Shown here one piece after another: positions 12,488 to 24,500 of a stretch of DNA of 64,000 bases. Below the pieces are notes generated by a model that was not told the DNA's origin, made no database searches, and was given only the letters and a program-made list of their open reading frames with translations. Within the stretch, counting starts at the first letter, position 1; the number at the start of each line of letters is the position of its first letter. A program made the translations under genes and the position numbers. The DNA comes from Beroe forskalii (Eukaryota > Ctenophora > Nuda > Beroida > Beroidae). The stretch is from the NCBI GenBank assembly GCA_011033025.1, contig WFMF01000343.1, forward strand, positions 1 to 64,000, given 5' to 3'.

Positions 12488-13276
12488 AGTTGCTAGCTAG
12501 TATTTTAATTGTGTTAAACTCGGTGCAATTATTATTGGCTGCCTACTTAACATGATCAGAAACTGTCTATCAAAGTCAAATATGCTTTCAATCCTGCTCC
12601 AGATAAGTTCAAAGCTTTTGGTCACATGAAGTGGGCAGCCAATAAATATGTGAAGTTTTTCAGTATTTTACCAAACTGTTTTTAAACTGTGTAAGGTTAC
12701 TCATTCCGCCATGTCGTAGAGCGTTCAGAGCTTGATAAGTTAAGGTCGAGAGAGGATGTAATACAAAATATTTTGCTCGACAGTAAAACACATGTCATTG
12801 CAATGTCATTAATAAACCAGTCGCATGTAATAACATCTATCCCATACAACAATATAGAACCATTTCTTCAGGAACTTGCGAGATTTAAGTTTATAACAAT
12901 AATCTCACTTAGTTAATACAATGAGACAAAAGGGGTAAACGTGCCAACCTAAACAAGGGTAGCTCACGTTTCCGAGTTGCAAGGCTGCGTATATCTTATG
13001 TTGATACAGTGTTTCTTGGTGTATTGCATGAATTCTACTGTACACCCAACAGAACATATTATATAATTTTCAAAATTGATTTTAATGATATATCATTTCA
13101 TATTAAAATATCAACAATCTTATATAATGAGACGATAAACACTCAACCAACTGCAAGAAAATTCATTCATATAAATGAATTGTTATAAAAAATATTATAA
13201 AATGATCTCAAAGTGTTCATCAAGGGCTCAATTTCAATTGTACCTCTTTTAATAATTTTTCTTTGTTTTTTTGATT

Positions 13277-13433
13277 TTTTTGGCAAACTTTGGCAAACTT
13301 TGGCAAACTTTGGCAAACTTTGGCAAACTTTGGCAAACACTTTTTTTGGCAAACACTTTTTTTGGCAAACTCAAAAAAAAAGTGGAAGCGTTTGCCAAAG
13401 TTTGCCAAAGTTTGCCTTACCCCCCCCCCCCCC
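13277..13433. repeat. Third terminal hairpin copy
   Basis: Same architecture as at 10.71-10.85 kb, with the central ACTTTTTTTGGCAAAC block duplicated and a longer C tract. It is not followed by TATATA; MULE-related sequence begins within about 15 bp. Confidence 0.8.
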
Positions 13434-13445
13434 AAAGAATATTAT

Positions 13446-14087
13446 TCACACAGACATCAGAGTTCCAACTCTCTTCAGGAAGTCCAGCTTGTCCTCCACA
13501 TTGTCGTAGTCCTCGATGAGAGCTTGCAGGCGAGCATCGTACTCGATCCACTTCTTCCGGCGAGGTTGAGGGGACTCTTTCAGCTGATGCTTCACCATCT
13601 TCCACTCCGTGATGTCCTGTTCCAGCGTGAGACAGTCCAGGAAGTGCCAGATGGATGGGTTGGGGGTAGCGACCATACCAGCGAATCCGTTGTGCCAGCC
13701 CTCAGCCAGGTTACTGCTCCTAGGTAGACCAGCGAGGACAGCTTCATGATGGTTCCACATCCAGGATGAGAAGAGGGGAGGACGTCCAGGGGTGCCGATC
13801 CATGTCCTCTCGTAGTACTCAGTGAAGTCCTCCAGGTCTGAAGGGAGAGTAGGTCTCAGGAGCTCCCACACCTCATCAACGTCCCCAAGGTCCACAAAGG
13901 CAAGGGCTCCAATCTTCTGGAAGGCGAGTCTGATGGGGGAGTCTGCAACCTCCAGTTCTGGAAGGAAACCCTCTGAACAGAAGCGGCGTAGGATTGCCTG
14001 GCGGAAGGAGTGATAGAGGAGGTTCTGGCGTCCACGACTGCGCCCATCAACTAGCTTCAAAGGAGATGAACTGGAAAAGGAAGACAT
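13446..14087 (-). pseudogene. MULE-type transposase C-terminal fragment
   Basis: A 213-codon open frame whose second half carries the pattern of MULE-domain transposase C-termini. YYERTWIG is followed by RPPLFSSWMWN, LPRSSNLAEGWHNGF and then PSIWHFLDCLTLEQ, with a charged helical tail. The catalytic DDE portion expected upstream is absent; sequence before the first Met is non-coding. GC content and codon choice are richer than in the surroundings. The stop lies about 12 bp from the third hairpin, so one element may have landed in or beside the other. Probably a dead fragment; a FLYWCH/MULE-derived host exon is less likely. Confidence 0.7.
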
Positions 14088-14645
14088 CTTGATGATAGTT
14101 CCGATATTGACAAGGCTTAAATACTAGTTTATAGGATCCCATCGCGTAATGACGATAGCTGATATCACAATCAATGGTGCGATATGTGAGAAGTTCTTCC
14201 ACGAGCAATCAAGTGAATCCCAATATGATGTCCCTTTCAGCGCGATATGCGAGAAGACATCTCGTATGTTGTCATATACACACAGTCAGGACCACTTGCC
14301 ATCGCCTGATCAGTGATCAGTACATTGATTGGAATCACAAGCTGCGATATGCGAGAAGCTTCTTGCATGTTGTACTTGTAGTGTCCCACTTCTAGTGTCC
14401 CCATCACCTGATCTACCCGCGGATATCTCATATCAAATGTCTCATAGCATGGCTAACGCTAGCGCTTAAACAGAACCCTATAAGGCTGGTCCCCAAGTGT
14501 AAAGAGAGGAAAAGCAAGTCTATAGTTCGAACTTCCGTCGTTCGAACTTCCGTCAGATTACCCTTTTTGGGGCATTGCTAAGAATAAAATAGTTGACATT
14601 ATGCAAAATAACTTAGTTTATAAATGTACTTATTTTGGCTTTTTT
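14088..14645. other. Non-coding DNA with a three-fold GCGATATGCGAGAAG motif
   Basis: The motif occurs near 14190 (one base different), 14241 and 14344. Each copy is followed by a short inverted pairing such as GAGAAGCTTCTT. No gene is visible. Confidence 0.4.
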
Positions 14646-14690
14646 GTCGTATGAAAGTTACCAATGACCCCCTGCTGACCCCCTTTTGAG
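14646..14690. repeat. Single end of the GTCGTATGAAAGT repeat family
   Basis: This stretch matches one terminal arm of the inverted-repeat element at 55535-55693, including ACCAATGACCCCCT, but I see no second arm nearby. It is a solo or broken end. Confidence 0.6.
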
Positions 14691-14726
14691 GGAATGCTTA
14701 ACATTATACAAAATACTTAGTAATAT

Positions 14727-15134
14727 ACCTTATTGGCCTTTATTATTTAGCCTGCCTTTTTTTAACCGGCTTTATGGACAAAAATCTAATCATTTTTGAA
14801 CCATTTTAACCGGCCCCGTGGAAAAAAAATTCAAGGCGTTACCAAACCAAGAAATTTTTGCTCAAAAATAGCCACGAAAACCGACTAAGTAAATTGCATC
14901 AAAAACCTAAATACTGGTCTACGATCAGGGTTTATGTCATTATCTGTGTTAAATAATGACGGTCGAACGAATTTAACAGTACCTAATAAAAGTTTCATCT
15001 GACCTAAATCAACTGGCCTTCAATTTTATCGGCCCCATTTTAACCGGCCATATTTTTTTAACCGACCCTTTGGATATAAGTCTTTAAAGTCGTTTTTGTC
15101 CTGAAGGGCCGGTTAAATAAGGGCCAATAAGGTA
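14727..15134. mobile_element. MITE, ACCTTATTGGCC family
   Basis: Inverted termini read TACCTTATTGGCC at both ends. Subterminal AACCGGC and GGCCGGTTAA motifs recur inward from each side. At about 410 bp with no coding capacity it is a non-autonomous DNA transposon. A relative lies at 58906-59344. Confidence 0.75.
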
Positions 15135-18100
15135 ATGTACTGAAATACCCAGTTAAATAGACTAATTTCATATTGCTGCTTCCTCTCTGGCCGTGCATTT
15201 CAAACCTAATATAATTTATGAAATGTTGAAATAATATGCTAAAAACTCCGCCTGGTACTTTGGTAGCATGCTCATGCACCTGACATGTGCAAAGCTTGCA
15301 AATCGCATTACTCGAGAATGACATAATGACGAACTCAGAATTCTCCTTAAAATACTCGACTTGAAATGCAGCATTAAGTAGTTAGGTAGATTCTTATTAG
15401 CCGCTTAGTAAGAGACAGTACAAACCGATTTGAGGACACTTTGAACTGCTTAAACATAATTTCCTAAACCATTTGATGCGCCACTTCGCATGAAACTGTA
15501 TTTTCCCAATTCCCATTGCAATCAAATCAAATTGCACTGACAGGGTTAACAAGTAACCCGGTTAAGTCAGAGTTAACGTTAACCGGTTCCAATAATTCGT
15601 GTCTCCTATCGGCGGTGTTTTAGCGTGCCAATACCATAAGATTTACCAACATCCTGCAGGGCCCTGAGGCTTGAAACTCAATCATGATCGGTTAGATTAT
15701 CATTTCATGAGAATTTAATGGTATCTTTTTACTGATCTTCAGACAAACTCCATTTTAAGCATTGCTGCCGCTCAATTTCTTTGCTACTGAGTTCTCGATG
15801 CCACCCTCGACGCCTCAACCCTTATAGTTCAGGGTTGCGATACAATCTCCAGCAGCGGGTGATAAGATATTGTTTGTCAGATACCAACCATTTCTAGATA
15901 CTTCAGTCTGTGTTAAACGCCGTATGTTATCTGTTATCTCTGATTCTAATCAGTGTATCCTGATGGGGTTTCTAATTATTCCTTTCCAGGTGCGTTGCTG
16001 CAGCTCCCCACGCTTCTTGCCTGGCTCAAGAACCTGACGGAGGCTTTCTATTGGCTGGAGCGTGACGTAGCGTCACGCGTTGCCATGACAGTTTGTAGCG
16101 TTGCCGTGACGAGCCTGTCAAGAGGCAGTGAGTGTGGTGCGCGGGGCATGTTGTTGTGTTGTCTCGGTGGAATGCAGTGTTTGGTGCTGAGTGTGGGCAT
16201 AACCCGGGGGTATCTCCTCCTGCCCCTTACTTACCTGACAGTGGGACTTGTAGTCGCTTCCAGGGTTTTTACTGCCAGTAACTTTAAGTGCAAGATAACT
16301 TGATAGCGTTCATTTAGATTAAATTATAACGTAGTGGTTCATTTAAATTTGATTAGAATTATTGCTGCAGTTGTCAGTTTAAGATATCGTGGGGCAGGCC
16401 TTTATTATTTCAGTTACGACTGACAGTTAACACATTTCCGATTTGCCCATTGATCCCTTGGGAATTAGCTGTCGGTACCATTCCAGGAACAGGCTGTATG
16501 GTATTTATAATGGGGGGGGATGGCAACGCGCTTATAGGCCCCGAGGGTATTCAAAATCGAAAAGAGCCCTAGAAAGTGGGCCTAAAAAGGCCTTTGGGGT
16601 AAAAATATCAGATTTGGTTTGCTCTATTGTCTTATTGAGAGCCCTTTAAACAGTTTCCCAGTTCCCATTGCTGTCTAGGATAGTAGGATCTAAAGCCATA
16701 GCGACCTCAAATTATACTGTTCCCCCGTTGAGGAAACCACTTAATCAGACTATATAAATGGCATTTTGAATTTGACTAAATGGGGCTATGCAATGGATCA
16801 TTAGAGCAATTTTAGTCTAGGGCCCTATTAAGCTCCACTCCAAAGGATGTAAATGATCTAAAAAGGGGCGTTGTTCCCTCCCCTCCCTGTACCCTAACCC
16901 TGCGGACTGCTGGTCTAGACCGGATACATCCCTCGGGTATACTTTCATTCGATCATCTGATCGTTATTCACAAAAACCCCAGTTATCTCTACTGGTCATC
17001 TCGTTCTGATTATTCTCCGCTATAATATTTGTCGGAAAATCCTACCGAACCAGCCTGGACTTCAGCTCTGTAAGACTCAATTATCCCCATTTCAAATCCC
17101 CACCTTTTGGCCCTGCCAAAATTTCGAACAAAGCAATTATATTGGCAATTAGCTGTATTTCTTCTACCGAATGATACGGCTAAGTCATGCAGAGTATAAG
17201 ACTGATATTAAATATCAAGGATCAATCGATTGATCCCTGAAAAACTATTTGTCGTTGCATCGCGATTATAATCTGTCTTCAAATTTCAGTGTGCGGTTTC
17301 ATGTCAACCAATCAAATATTCAACTAATTGTAATCATGCGACTCTTATTCAACGACCCGATCCGTGAAATCAATCAAATATTCGCTACTTGGATATTTAG
17401 CTTAGTAACAAGCAGGCACAAGTAGAAGTTAAGCGGCTGCTGGCTGCTGCAGGTGTCACTATAAGTGAAACACGTCATTAAATGATATGAGGGCCTGGGA
17501 AATAGCTGAGTTTTGAGGACAGGTTCACTGCTTATAACTATGCCATATAATGTGCTTTTCTTTTTGACAGCTACCTCCAAATCCCTAGATCTTCAAATCA
17601 TTCGCTTATCTTTTGACAGCTACCTTCAAATCCCTATATTCTAATCGTGTGCTTTTCTTTTGACAGCTATCCAAATCCCAACATGTTCAATTCCTCAATT
17701 GCTGGTTCAGGTTCTTGATTGCAAACTGCATGGTGTCAAGATTTTCCAGAAGGCCATCCCCCTCTACATTCCTCATTTCCATCCTCAAAAGGATACTACT
17801 TGTTGCCATTTTCAGGTCGGTTACTGTTAACCAAAAAGGCAAAAGGTGCCAGTTTTTCGCTATAATGAAAATTTTGAGAATTAAGATCTCAAAAGTACCA
17901 GTTCCGTAGTTCATAGAAATCCTACGGTTCAGAAATACGTTAACCAATGCGACTCATATCAATCATTTGGGTTTAATCCAGTTTAATAACGATCTCGGTT
18001 CGCTTTCTTGGAAGTGGACTGTGGAAAGCCCCGGGTACATTTTCCAAAAACTACTGATCCACCCGGTTTTGCGTTCCAGCCTACCCGGTCGATTTCTATT

Positions 18101-19169
18101 TGTCAAATGCTGGTTAAACTGTTTCCCAATGGAAGATTTTCTGCATATTTCCTAGTATGATAAAACTTCGATCAAACTACGTGCACCATGGGCAATTTAA
18201 CCGTCCGTTGAGCCCTACAACCCCAAATTATACCATATCCGAGTACCTCTCATGACACTCCCTTCAAATGAAATTTCTCCCAATTTAACCTGATTTTATT
18301 ATTACTAGGTCCTAAAGAGCAATCTCTTGATAATTGCTTTCCCCAGAAGAATTGCCCCAATTAGCTGACAATATCATCTCTGACTTTACAGCTTTAGTGC
18401 TAGAACTAACACGCGGCTACCCAAGTATATAATAATTGTGCGGCTGTGTGAACCTTGATTACGAAACGAGGTAATTAATGAAAATACTGGCTCTTGAATT
18501 GGGGAGACTGCAACAGTATTTACATTCACACAGTGGTGGTTAATGGTTACTATAATTGCGATTGCAGTGTGACGTAGTGCAGAGTACTTGACTTTGCAGT
18601 AATGGTGAGTGAAAGCCTGCCTTCGGGGTGATGGAGGATATATACGCTTAAAATTACAGATCCGCCATAACCCGTCTTTAAACTCTTATATTTCCTGCAT
18701 TTTATTAATCAAATTTATATATGTTGCTCCTACGTTGCGGTTCACTGTAACTTCAATCATTAACGGGATTTCTTAAGCTTGACAGATGCCTCTGTTTGAA
18801 CTGGAGAGAATCGATTAGATATATCCTTGAACTAGAAATCGATTATAACTCTGTATTAGAATAAATCTGATATCCCCCCATCTCGGTGTTCCCTATTTCT
18901 AATACAATACCCGCTGAACTACGCCCTCAGCGTTTTCAAGCAAGGTTATATTTTATTCATCACGTTTTCTGCTCGCTTTGGAGATAGCTTTCAGTTTAAT
19001 TTCAAGCCATTTGGAGGATTTGAGTACCCCTTTTACCCCCTAAATTCTGCGTAACCAGCTAAACACATTGAATTTTAGTATCCCTTACTCCACTCTGTTG
19101 CCTTGAACTCTTGAGGTAATTACCTGGTAGCCAAGTCACTCCCTAACATCTAGATAGGAGGGTTCTTAT
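15135..19169. other. Four kilobases without a supported gene
   Basis: A GC-richer stretch at 15,990-16,250 has an open frame, a CCAAT box in reverse (ATTGG, near 16050) and a GTGACGTAGCGTCAC palindrome-like motif next to GTTGCCATGAC, which resembles half an RFX X-box. It could be a promoter, but no gene attaches to it convincingly. Short open frames at 17.7-17.95 kb are also unsupported. Confidence 0.35.
17551..17679 (+). repeat. Three tandem copies of a polypyrimidine-AG unit
   Basis: Three units of about 50 bp each read roughly TGCTTTTCTTTTGACAG then CTACCTTCAAATCCC. Each resembles a 3' splice acceptor with its first exon bases. No exon is evident downstream. Confidence 0.6.
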
Positions 19170-19799
19170 AATGCTCCGTTGCGCAATTAGTTTCTCACAA
19201 AATATAAAATTCATGTATTTTGTGACACTTCTGGAGGGCGCAGTCCGAGGGATGCATCCGGTTCAGACCCGAAGCTCGGAAGGCAAGGGTCTAAACCTAT
19301 AAGGACCCGATCAGGGAAGTGTCTATAGACATCGATGAAAAAGTCATTGGGTTCCATAAACTCTCCCCACATTAATTTCTCCCACCATTGTCCCATTAAT
19401 TCCTCCTACAAACCTCTCATATTATTCTCCTATCTCGTATCTCCTCTCACCTCCCTCAGCAATAGCAGGTCTGATTGCTCAGGGACAATCTCGTTAGTAT
19501 AATATCCCACTTTGTTCAGCAGAGTGATCCCTCCATTGTCCTGTCCTTTCCCTGATCACTCTCGGCATTTTCGATAAGCCCCCGTGACACTCATATATAT
19601 ATTCCAGCATAAAATACAATAAGGCAGTCTTTTCACTTTGGAGGATGACCTATGAGAGAGAGTAATGATATGAATGTCATTTGGCTGATTCTACCTGAAT
19701 AGTAAGCGGCTAGGTGTGATGAAACTATCACGGCTGACAGTAGTGGGTTGGTGCGTACAGATCCGAGCATCGGAGCAGTTTATCATTCGTTCAGGTGTC

Positions 19800-19960
19800 C
19801 ACGTGTTCTCTGAGACCGTGCGTGTGTGTCACGTGACTGCGCGTTGTTGCCACGTGACCAACTCCTGTGTCACGTGGTACATCGCCCTGCTGATCCTATC
19901 ACCAATATTAGACTTCTACTCAGCAGCGAGCGAGGTTCCTATTGGCTACTTAGTCACGTG
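19800..19960. promoter_or_regulatory. Cluster of five CACGTG E-boxes with CCAAT box
   Basis: CACGTG occurs at 19800, 19830, 19851, 19871 and 19955, two of them within the longer GTCACGTGAC palindrome bound elsewhere by USF/TFEB-type factors. An ATTGG (CCAAT in reverse) lies near 19940. All five E-boxes persist in the other inverted-repeat arm. A promoter or enhancer role is inferred; no transcript start is visible. Confidence 0.5.
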
Positions 19961-20404
19961 ACGGGTTTTTATTCATTTTACGGTTAAGAAAGCAATTTCA
20001 TTATTTCGCATGATATAACTAAGGTGAAGTGATACCTGCTGCCACATGCGTTTTACCGAACGGTTTTTGCTGTGGCGTATGCCGTTTTCTCATTTCTGAC
20101 TTCCTAAGGTCGGCACCGTATCAATCAGCTCCACTGATAAAGACGAATAAATTCCACAATTCACGTAAGCAGCTCCAGGGTTCTGTGTTACCTGGTGATT
20201 TGTGGGCACTGGGCATGGGTTGCTACAGTTTATAGTTGTGGTTAATATCAGTATTACTCTGCACGTGCTATGTGACGAAGTGTGTTATACCTTATCAGAC
20301 ATATTTTATATATCCATTTGTCAAATATTTGGTATATTTCTATTTGATATTTTACGGGTGTTGTTGTTTAATTTTTAAAGATATGCTTATAATGTATGTC
20401 GTAT

Positions 20405-20890
20405 CAATTCTCGACCAAATGCGACAATTTTTTGATCAATTGGCGACCATCTGTGTCAATTGGTGACCAAATGTGTCAATTGGTGACCAAATGTGTCAAT
20501 TGGTGACCAAATGTGTCAATTGTTGACCAAATGTGCCAATTGCTAACCAAATGTGTCGATTCTTGACCAATCGGGGCAATTCTTGACCAATTGAGGCAAT
20601 TGTTGATCAATCAGTTAAATTGATGAACAATGGGGTCAATTGTTAAACAAAATGGGTCGATTTTGTCGGAACAATTGGGTCGATTGTCGACCAATTGGAC
20701 TTAATTGTTAAATTGATCAATTGTTGAACAATTGGATCAATTGTTGAACGATTGTCAATTGTTGAACAATGGATCAATTGTTGAACGATTGTCAATTGTT
20801 GAACAATTGGGTCAATTGTTGAACAATTGGCCAATTTCAATTATCAATTGTCAATTATGGAACAATTGGGTCAATTATTAAACAATTGGA
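20405..20890 (+). repeat. 20-bp CAATTG satellite, short array
   Basis: Degenerate units of about 20 bp built on TTGACCAATTGGTCAA-like palindromes. The matching array in the other arm is about three times longer. Confidence 0.85.
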
Positions 20891-21586
20891 GGGTTCCTAC
20901 TATGGGACATTATTTGATGGGAAGATTTATGGACTGAAATAATTCAATTATGAGCGCTGGTATAGGAGGATGCCGAGAAACTCTGAAGTAGAGATTCAGA
21001 ACATTATCAATTTTGGATGGTTTTTCTCTTGAAATTTATAGATAGAGCTGAGCAATGATAGCTCAAAAAACTTCAAATTGATCGGTTCTCGTAATGATTC
21101 CACTCTAGGTTCAACTAATTTAGAGTCTAACCATGGTACTTTAGAAGGTTAGAGATCCGACACTCAAACTCACGACAATTCTGATTTTACTTAATGCATG
21201 CACGGCTCAACTTCGCTTTCTAACTATTTAAGTGTCTCTGGTGCTGTGCGGTAGGCATTTAGAACTTTCAATAGAATGTAGAACCATGCTTTAGCAGGAG
21301 TAAGAATTTCTGTATTAGGGATTTTTAAAATCTAACTACTAACAGAACCAATGAAAATCTATCTCACATTTGACATTAAGCTACTGTTCGAAATCACCAT
21401 CGAGTTCGAAGTTATGTGGTTACAATGGTTGCTGGATGCTTTTCGTTATTTTCAACAAGATTCACTTAAGACTTTTCCAATGTTCTGTCAGAATAATGTC
21501 CCAGGCAACATTTCAATGTAAATACTTAAATATCAGTTCCATATCATTTAATGACACAAAATACATACCAAAACATAAAATCAATA
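20891..21586. other. Non-coding DNA downstream of the GPCR gene
   Basis: No gene is visible. It would contain the 3' untranslated region of the opsin-like GPCR, whose stop codon is at 21587-21589. Confidence 0.4.
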
Positions 21587-24500
21587 TCACGCCAATGTAT
21601 CGATAGCACGCCAATATCTACCGGCAGGTTTGTCTGAGCTCCTTATAGCAAAATTGTCTATGTCCTTCGCTTGGGGCTTCTTCATACTCAAAGCTCCTCT
21701 TCTTGGAATATAAGCTCGCCTCTCCCGTAAACCCAGATTTATTTTAACAGAGCTCCAAGCTCTATATGGCATGATGAGGAGTCTACAAAGTAATGGTTTT
21801 AGTTTTATTCGTTATGGAATGTTCTTGATTCTTCACTCGAGAGTACGTGTCTTGCAGGATTAGAAGCAACAGTGCCTCGTGAGGATGCAATTTCAGAGTA
21901 AGGTTTAAGGTGCGTCACAGGAAGTGTTTCTGATCATCACATGCTTATCAGGTCCGCATCATCTATAAGTGAGGTGTCAGTTCACAGCATTAAGTGTTTC
22001 TATGAGATCAAGCAGATTTTAGCTTTCCACTCCCACTGCGCTAAATGTTCCTGATTATTCTTTAGAATTCTTTAGCTCCAGTGTTACTTCTATCTTAGAG
22101 CCTTCGGAGTCCTGCTCCAGTGTTACCTTTATCTTAGAGCCTTTAAGCGGAGTCCAGCTCCGTGAGACCAGCTCCATGGGGTAAACTGAGCTCTGTGCTT
22201 TTAGCGCCTTTAGAGGGAGACCCTAGCGACCCCTCTTAGTCTTCTAGTTGCAGTTCAGTGGGGGACCCATCTTGATAAGCAGTGGGCCTTCTCAGGGGTG
22301 TAATCCTTCCAGTGATGGGGTGATCAGCGGTCAAACATCTGCACCACGAAACCTTTTACCATGTTGTATATGCTCGATCTGAAAATGTGGCGTTGATTAG
22401 TTATTTATGAGGGGAAGTAGTAAGGAGGTGTGCCGAATAAACTCTGAATTTAAGCTTCTGTCTACTTTAATGCAGGGGATTATATTTGTCTGATAGAATG
22501 CGATTCATTTAACTCACAAAGCTTGTTGCCTAATAGTCGTCGAAAGTCTTAGACATAAAGATGTTTGGCAATTTAAAACTTAAATAAGTGAGAAAGTGGC
22601 TCATAAACAAAATCTTTGATCTTGATAATCGATCACCAAAATTATTGACGTTGTGCAACAGGCTGACTTTTGAATGAATGTCTAACACCAAATCTCAAGA
22701 AGTTTCATAACATTCATTACTTTGATGCTAACTAGAAAGTTTCATTATTTAGCATTATTCTGCGGTGTCAATACTTCAATACAATGTCGTGATTGTGTCA
22801 ATGTCACGTTGGTGTAAAGGTCATGTTGGTGTAAAGGTCATGTTCATGTTGGTGTCAAGGTCATGTTGGTCATGGTGTCAAGTTCACGCTGGTGTCAATG
22901 TCACGCTAGAAGCATTACCTGATAAGAGGGTTCATCAGCCCAAACACGAGGGGATTCACCGCAGAGTTTCCAACGAATATCCAGTGGACTACTTGGTGGA
23001 TCTTTTCACTGATCGAAAATCTCACTCCACTCCATCCGAGAATCCCTTAAAAATGGGTCAATTAGTGGTTCCTGACAAGTGGGCTGCACGAATCAAAATT
23101 GGAACATGCGTTAGAGAATACAGGACACACATTAGAAATGTACTGGACAAGCGTTAGAGCTTTAGAGAGACAGAAAATATAGACATGCATTAGAAGGTAC
23201 AGAGTTCTTGTTAGAAAGTGCAAATTTATCCTGGCAGTTACCTATGATGAGTATTGGGAGAACTGAGACCACTGAAGCTGTGACAATGAGGAAGATGGAG
23301 ATGGTAACTCTGAGCATCATCCACATCCGCTTCTGTGACTTGTGGTTCGGGGTGTGGATCATCGCACTAGCTCTACGACCCATTGCTGACACTGACGGTT
23401 TTTCTGGGGAAGAAGTGGGTTAAGTGGCTTTTCTGGGGGTTAAGTGGGTCATCACCTAGCTAATCAATTTCACGAGGGTGTGTTTGTTCTAACTTTCTTA
23501 GTTGTATAATGCAGATATTATGATGATTGATCTATTCTTGAAGATGTATCATGATCGATCTAGTTTCGTGAGGATGTCTCATGATCTTGAGTTCCTCTGG
23601 AGAACACTCAGCTCGGTGGGAATGGCCGAGAATCGAACCTTGGACCTTTCGGTCGCACGGAAGACTCGAGACCGTTACACCACTGACCGCCTAAATCAAG
23701 TATAATTCTCGTACCTTTTCTGGGTCTGGTGGAGGCCTTGTGTCCGATGGAGGAGCCCGGCTGTTCCACGGACAACTCCTTGCTGTTCACGTGGTTCTGC
23801 ATGATGATGGTGCTGTTCGAGGCCAGCGTCGTACTGAGGGAAAGCAGGGGTTAGGGTCTTGCTCAGGGAGTGTGGGTAAAACCAGTCAGATAAACCAATA
23901 GTTGGCTGAGAGGTTATGAAACTCTCAGTGCAGTTTACTACTAAACGGGGGACGGATCTTCAGGGGGACCCGTGTGCACACTGGTGAGCAGGGGTATTAG
24001 TCGTTGCAATTTCAAGTATTATAAACGTTTGTGTAGACTTCGTTTGACACGCGATCTCAGTCTGACAGATAAAAGTCGTTTATTTCTTATTAAAGTTGAC
24101 AGTTTGCGTGTACGTTGCTGTTTAAATGTCTAACGCAGTCTGCATTGCTTATCGTATAAGGTAGCAGCAACTTATAAAACTCCGAACTTAATTCGTAAGA
24201 AAAACTGATCAAAGCTGAATATCCATTTATAATGCAGTCAAGTCCAGGAAGGACAGATTTAAATTAAAGATTAGATAACTTATTAAGGAATTACGTAAGG
24301 TAAGATTAGGTAAGGTAAGATTAGGTAATAGGTAGGATTAGGTAGTTACCTGAATATCCTGTAGTAGCAGGATACGATGATGATGAGGGGCAGGGGGAAG
24401 GTTAGAATGAAGAAGTAGAGAAAATACCACCGATCAGCAGTCCAGCCCGGGTCAGCCTGAAATGGGGAAGGAGTTAGAGTTGGGAAACTTTAGTTGCACT

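Larger units (their letters stand above)
10979..13433 (-). repeat. Second, partial copy of the transposon's right part
   Basis: The copy starts abruptly at the equivalent of 7787 and runs to a third terminal hairpin. The first 1.2 kb is close to identical. The equivalent of about 8992-9690 is deleted, removing exon 2 and part of exon 3 of the zinc-finger gene. The remainder is more diverged. It reads as a tandem duplication or an adjacent truncated insertion of the same family. Confidence 0.8.
19170..20890 (+). repeat. Left arm of a 17-kb inverted repeat
   Basis: Starting at GGGTTCTTATAATGC, this arm is repeated in reverse complement at 36595-33945, with few differences over the first 1.2 kb. 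The arm contains a CACGTG cluster and ends in a CAATTG-based satellite. It contains no supported gene: the open frames are short, although some peptides are shared by both arms. The arms face each other across the GPCR gene. Confidence 0.85.

Noticed and set aside
15953-16303. Plus-strand 116-codon frame preceded by an acceptor-like CTTTCCAG
   Set aside because: No motif, no neighbouring exon, and the composition follows a local GC-rich patch with promoter-like words.
17687-17947. Minus-strand frame containing MATSSILLRMEMRNVEGDG
   Set aside because: Plausible-looking N-terminus, but no splice continuation or family match was found.
22765-23157. Plus-strand 130-codon frame that looks protein-like
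   Set aside because: Its second half is the antisense of GPCR exon 8 (TM7) and its first half is a GGTGTCAAGGTCA tandem repeat.
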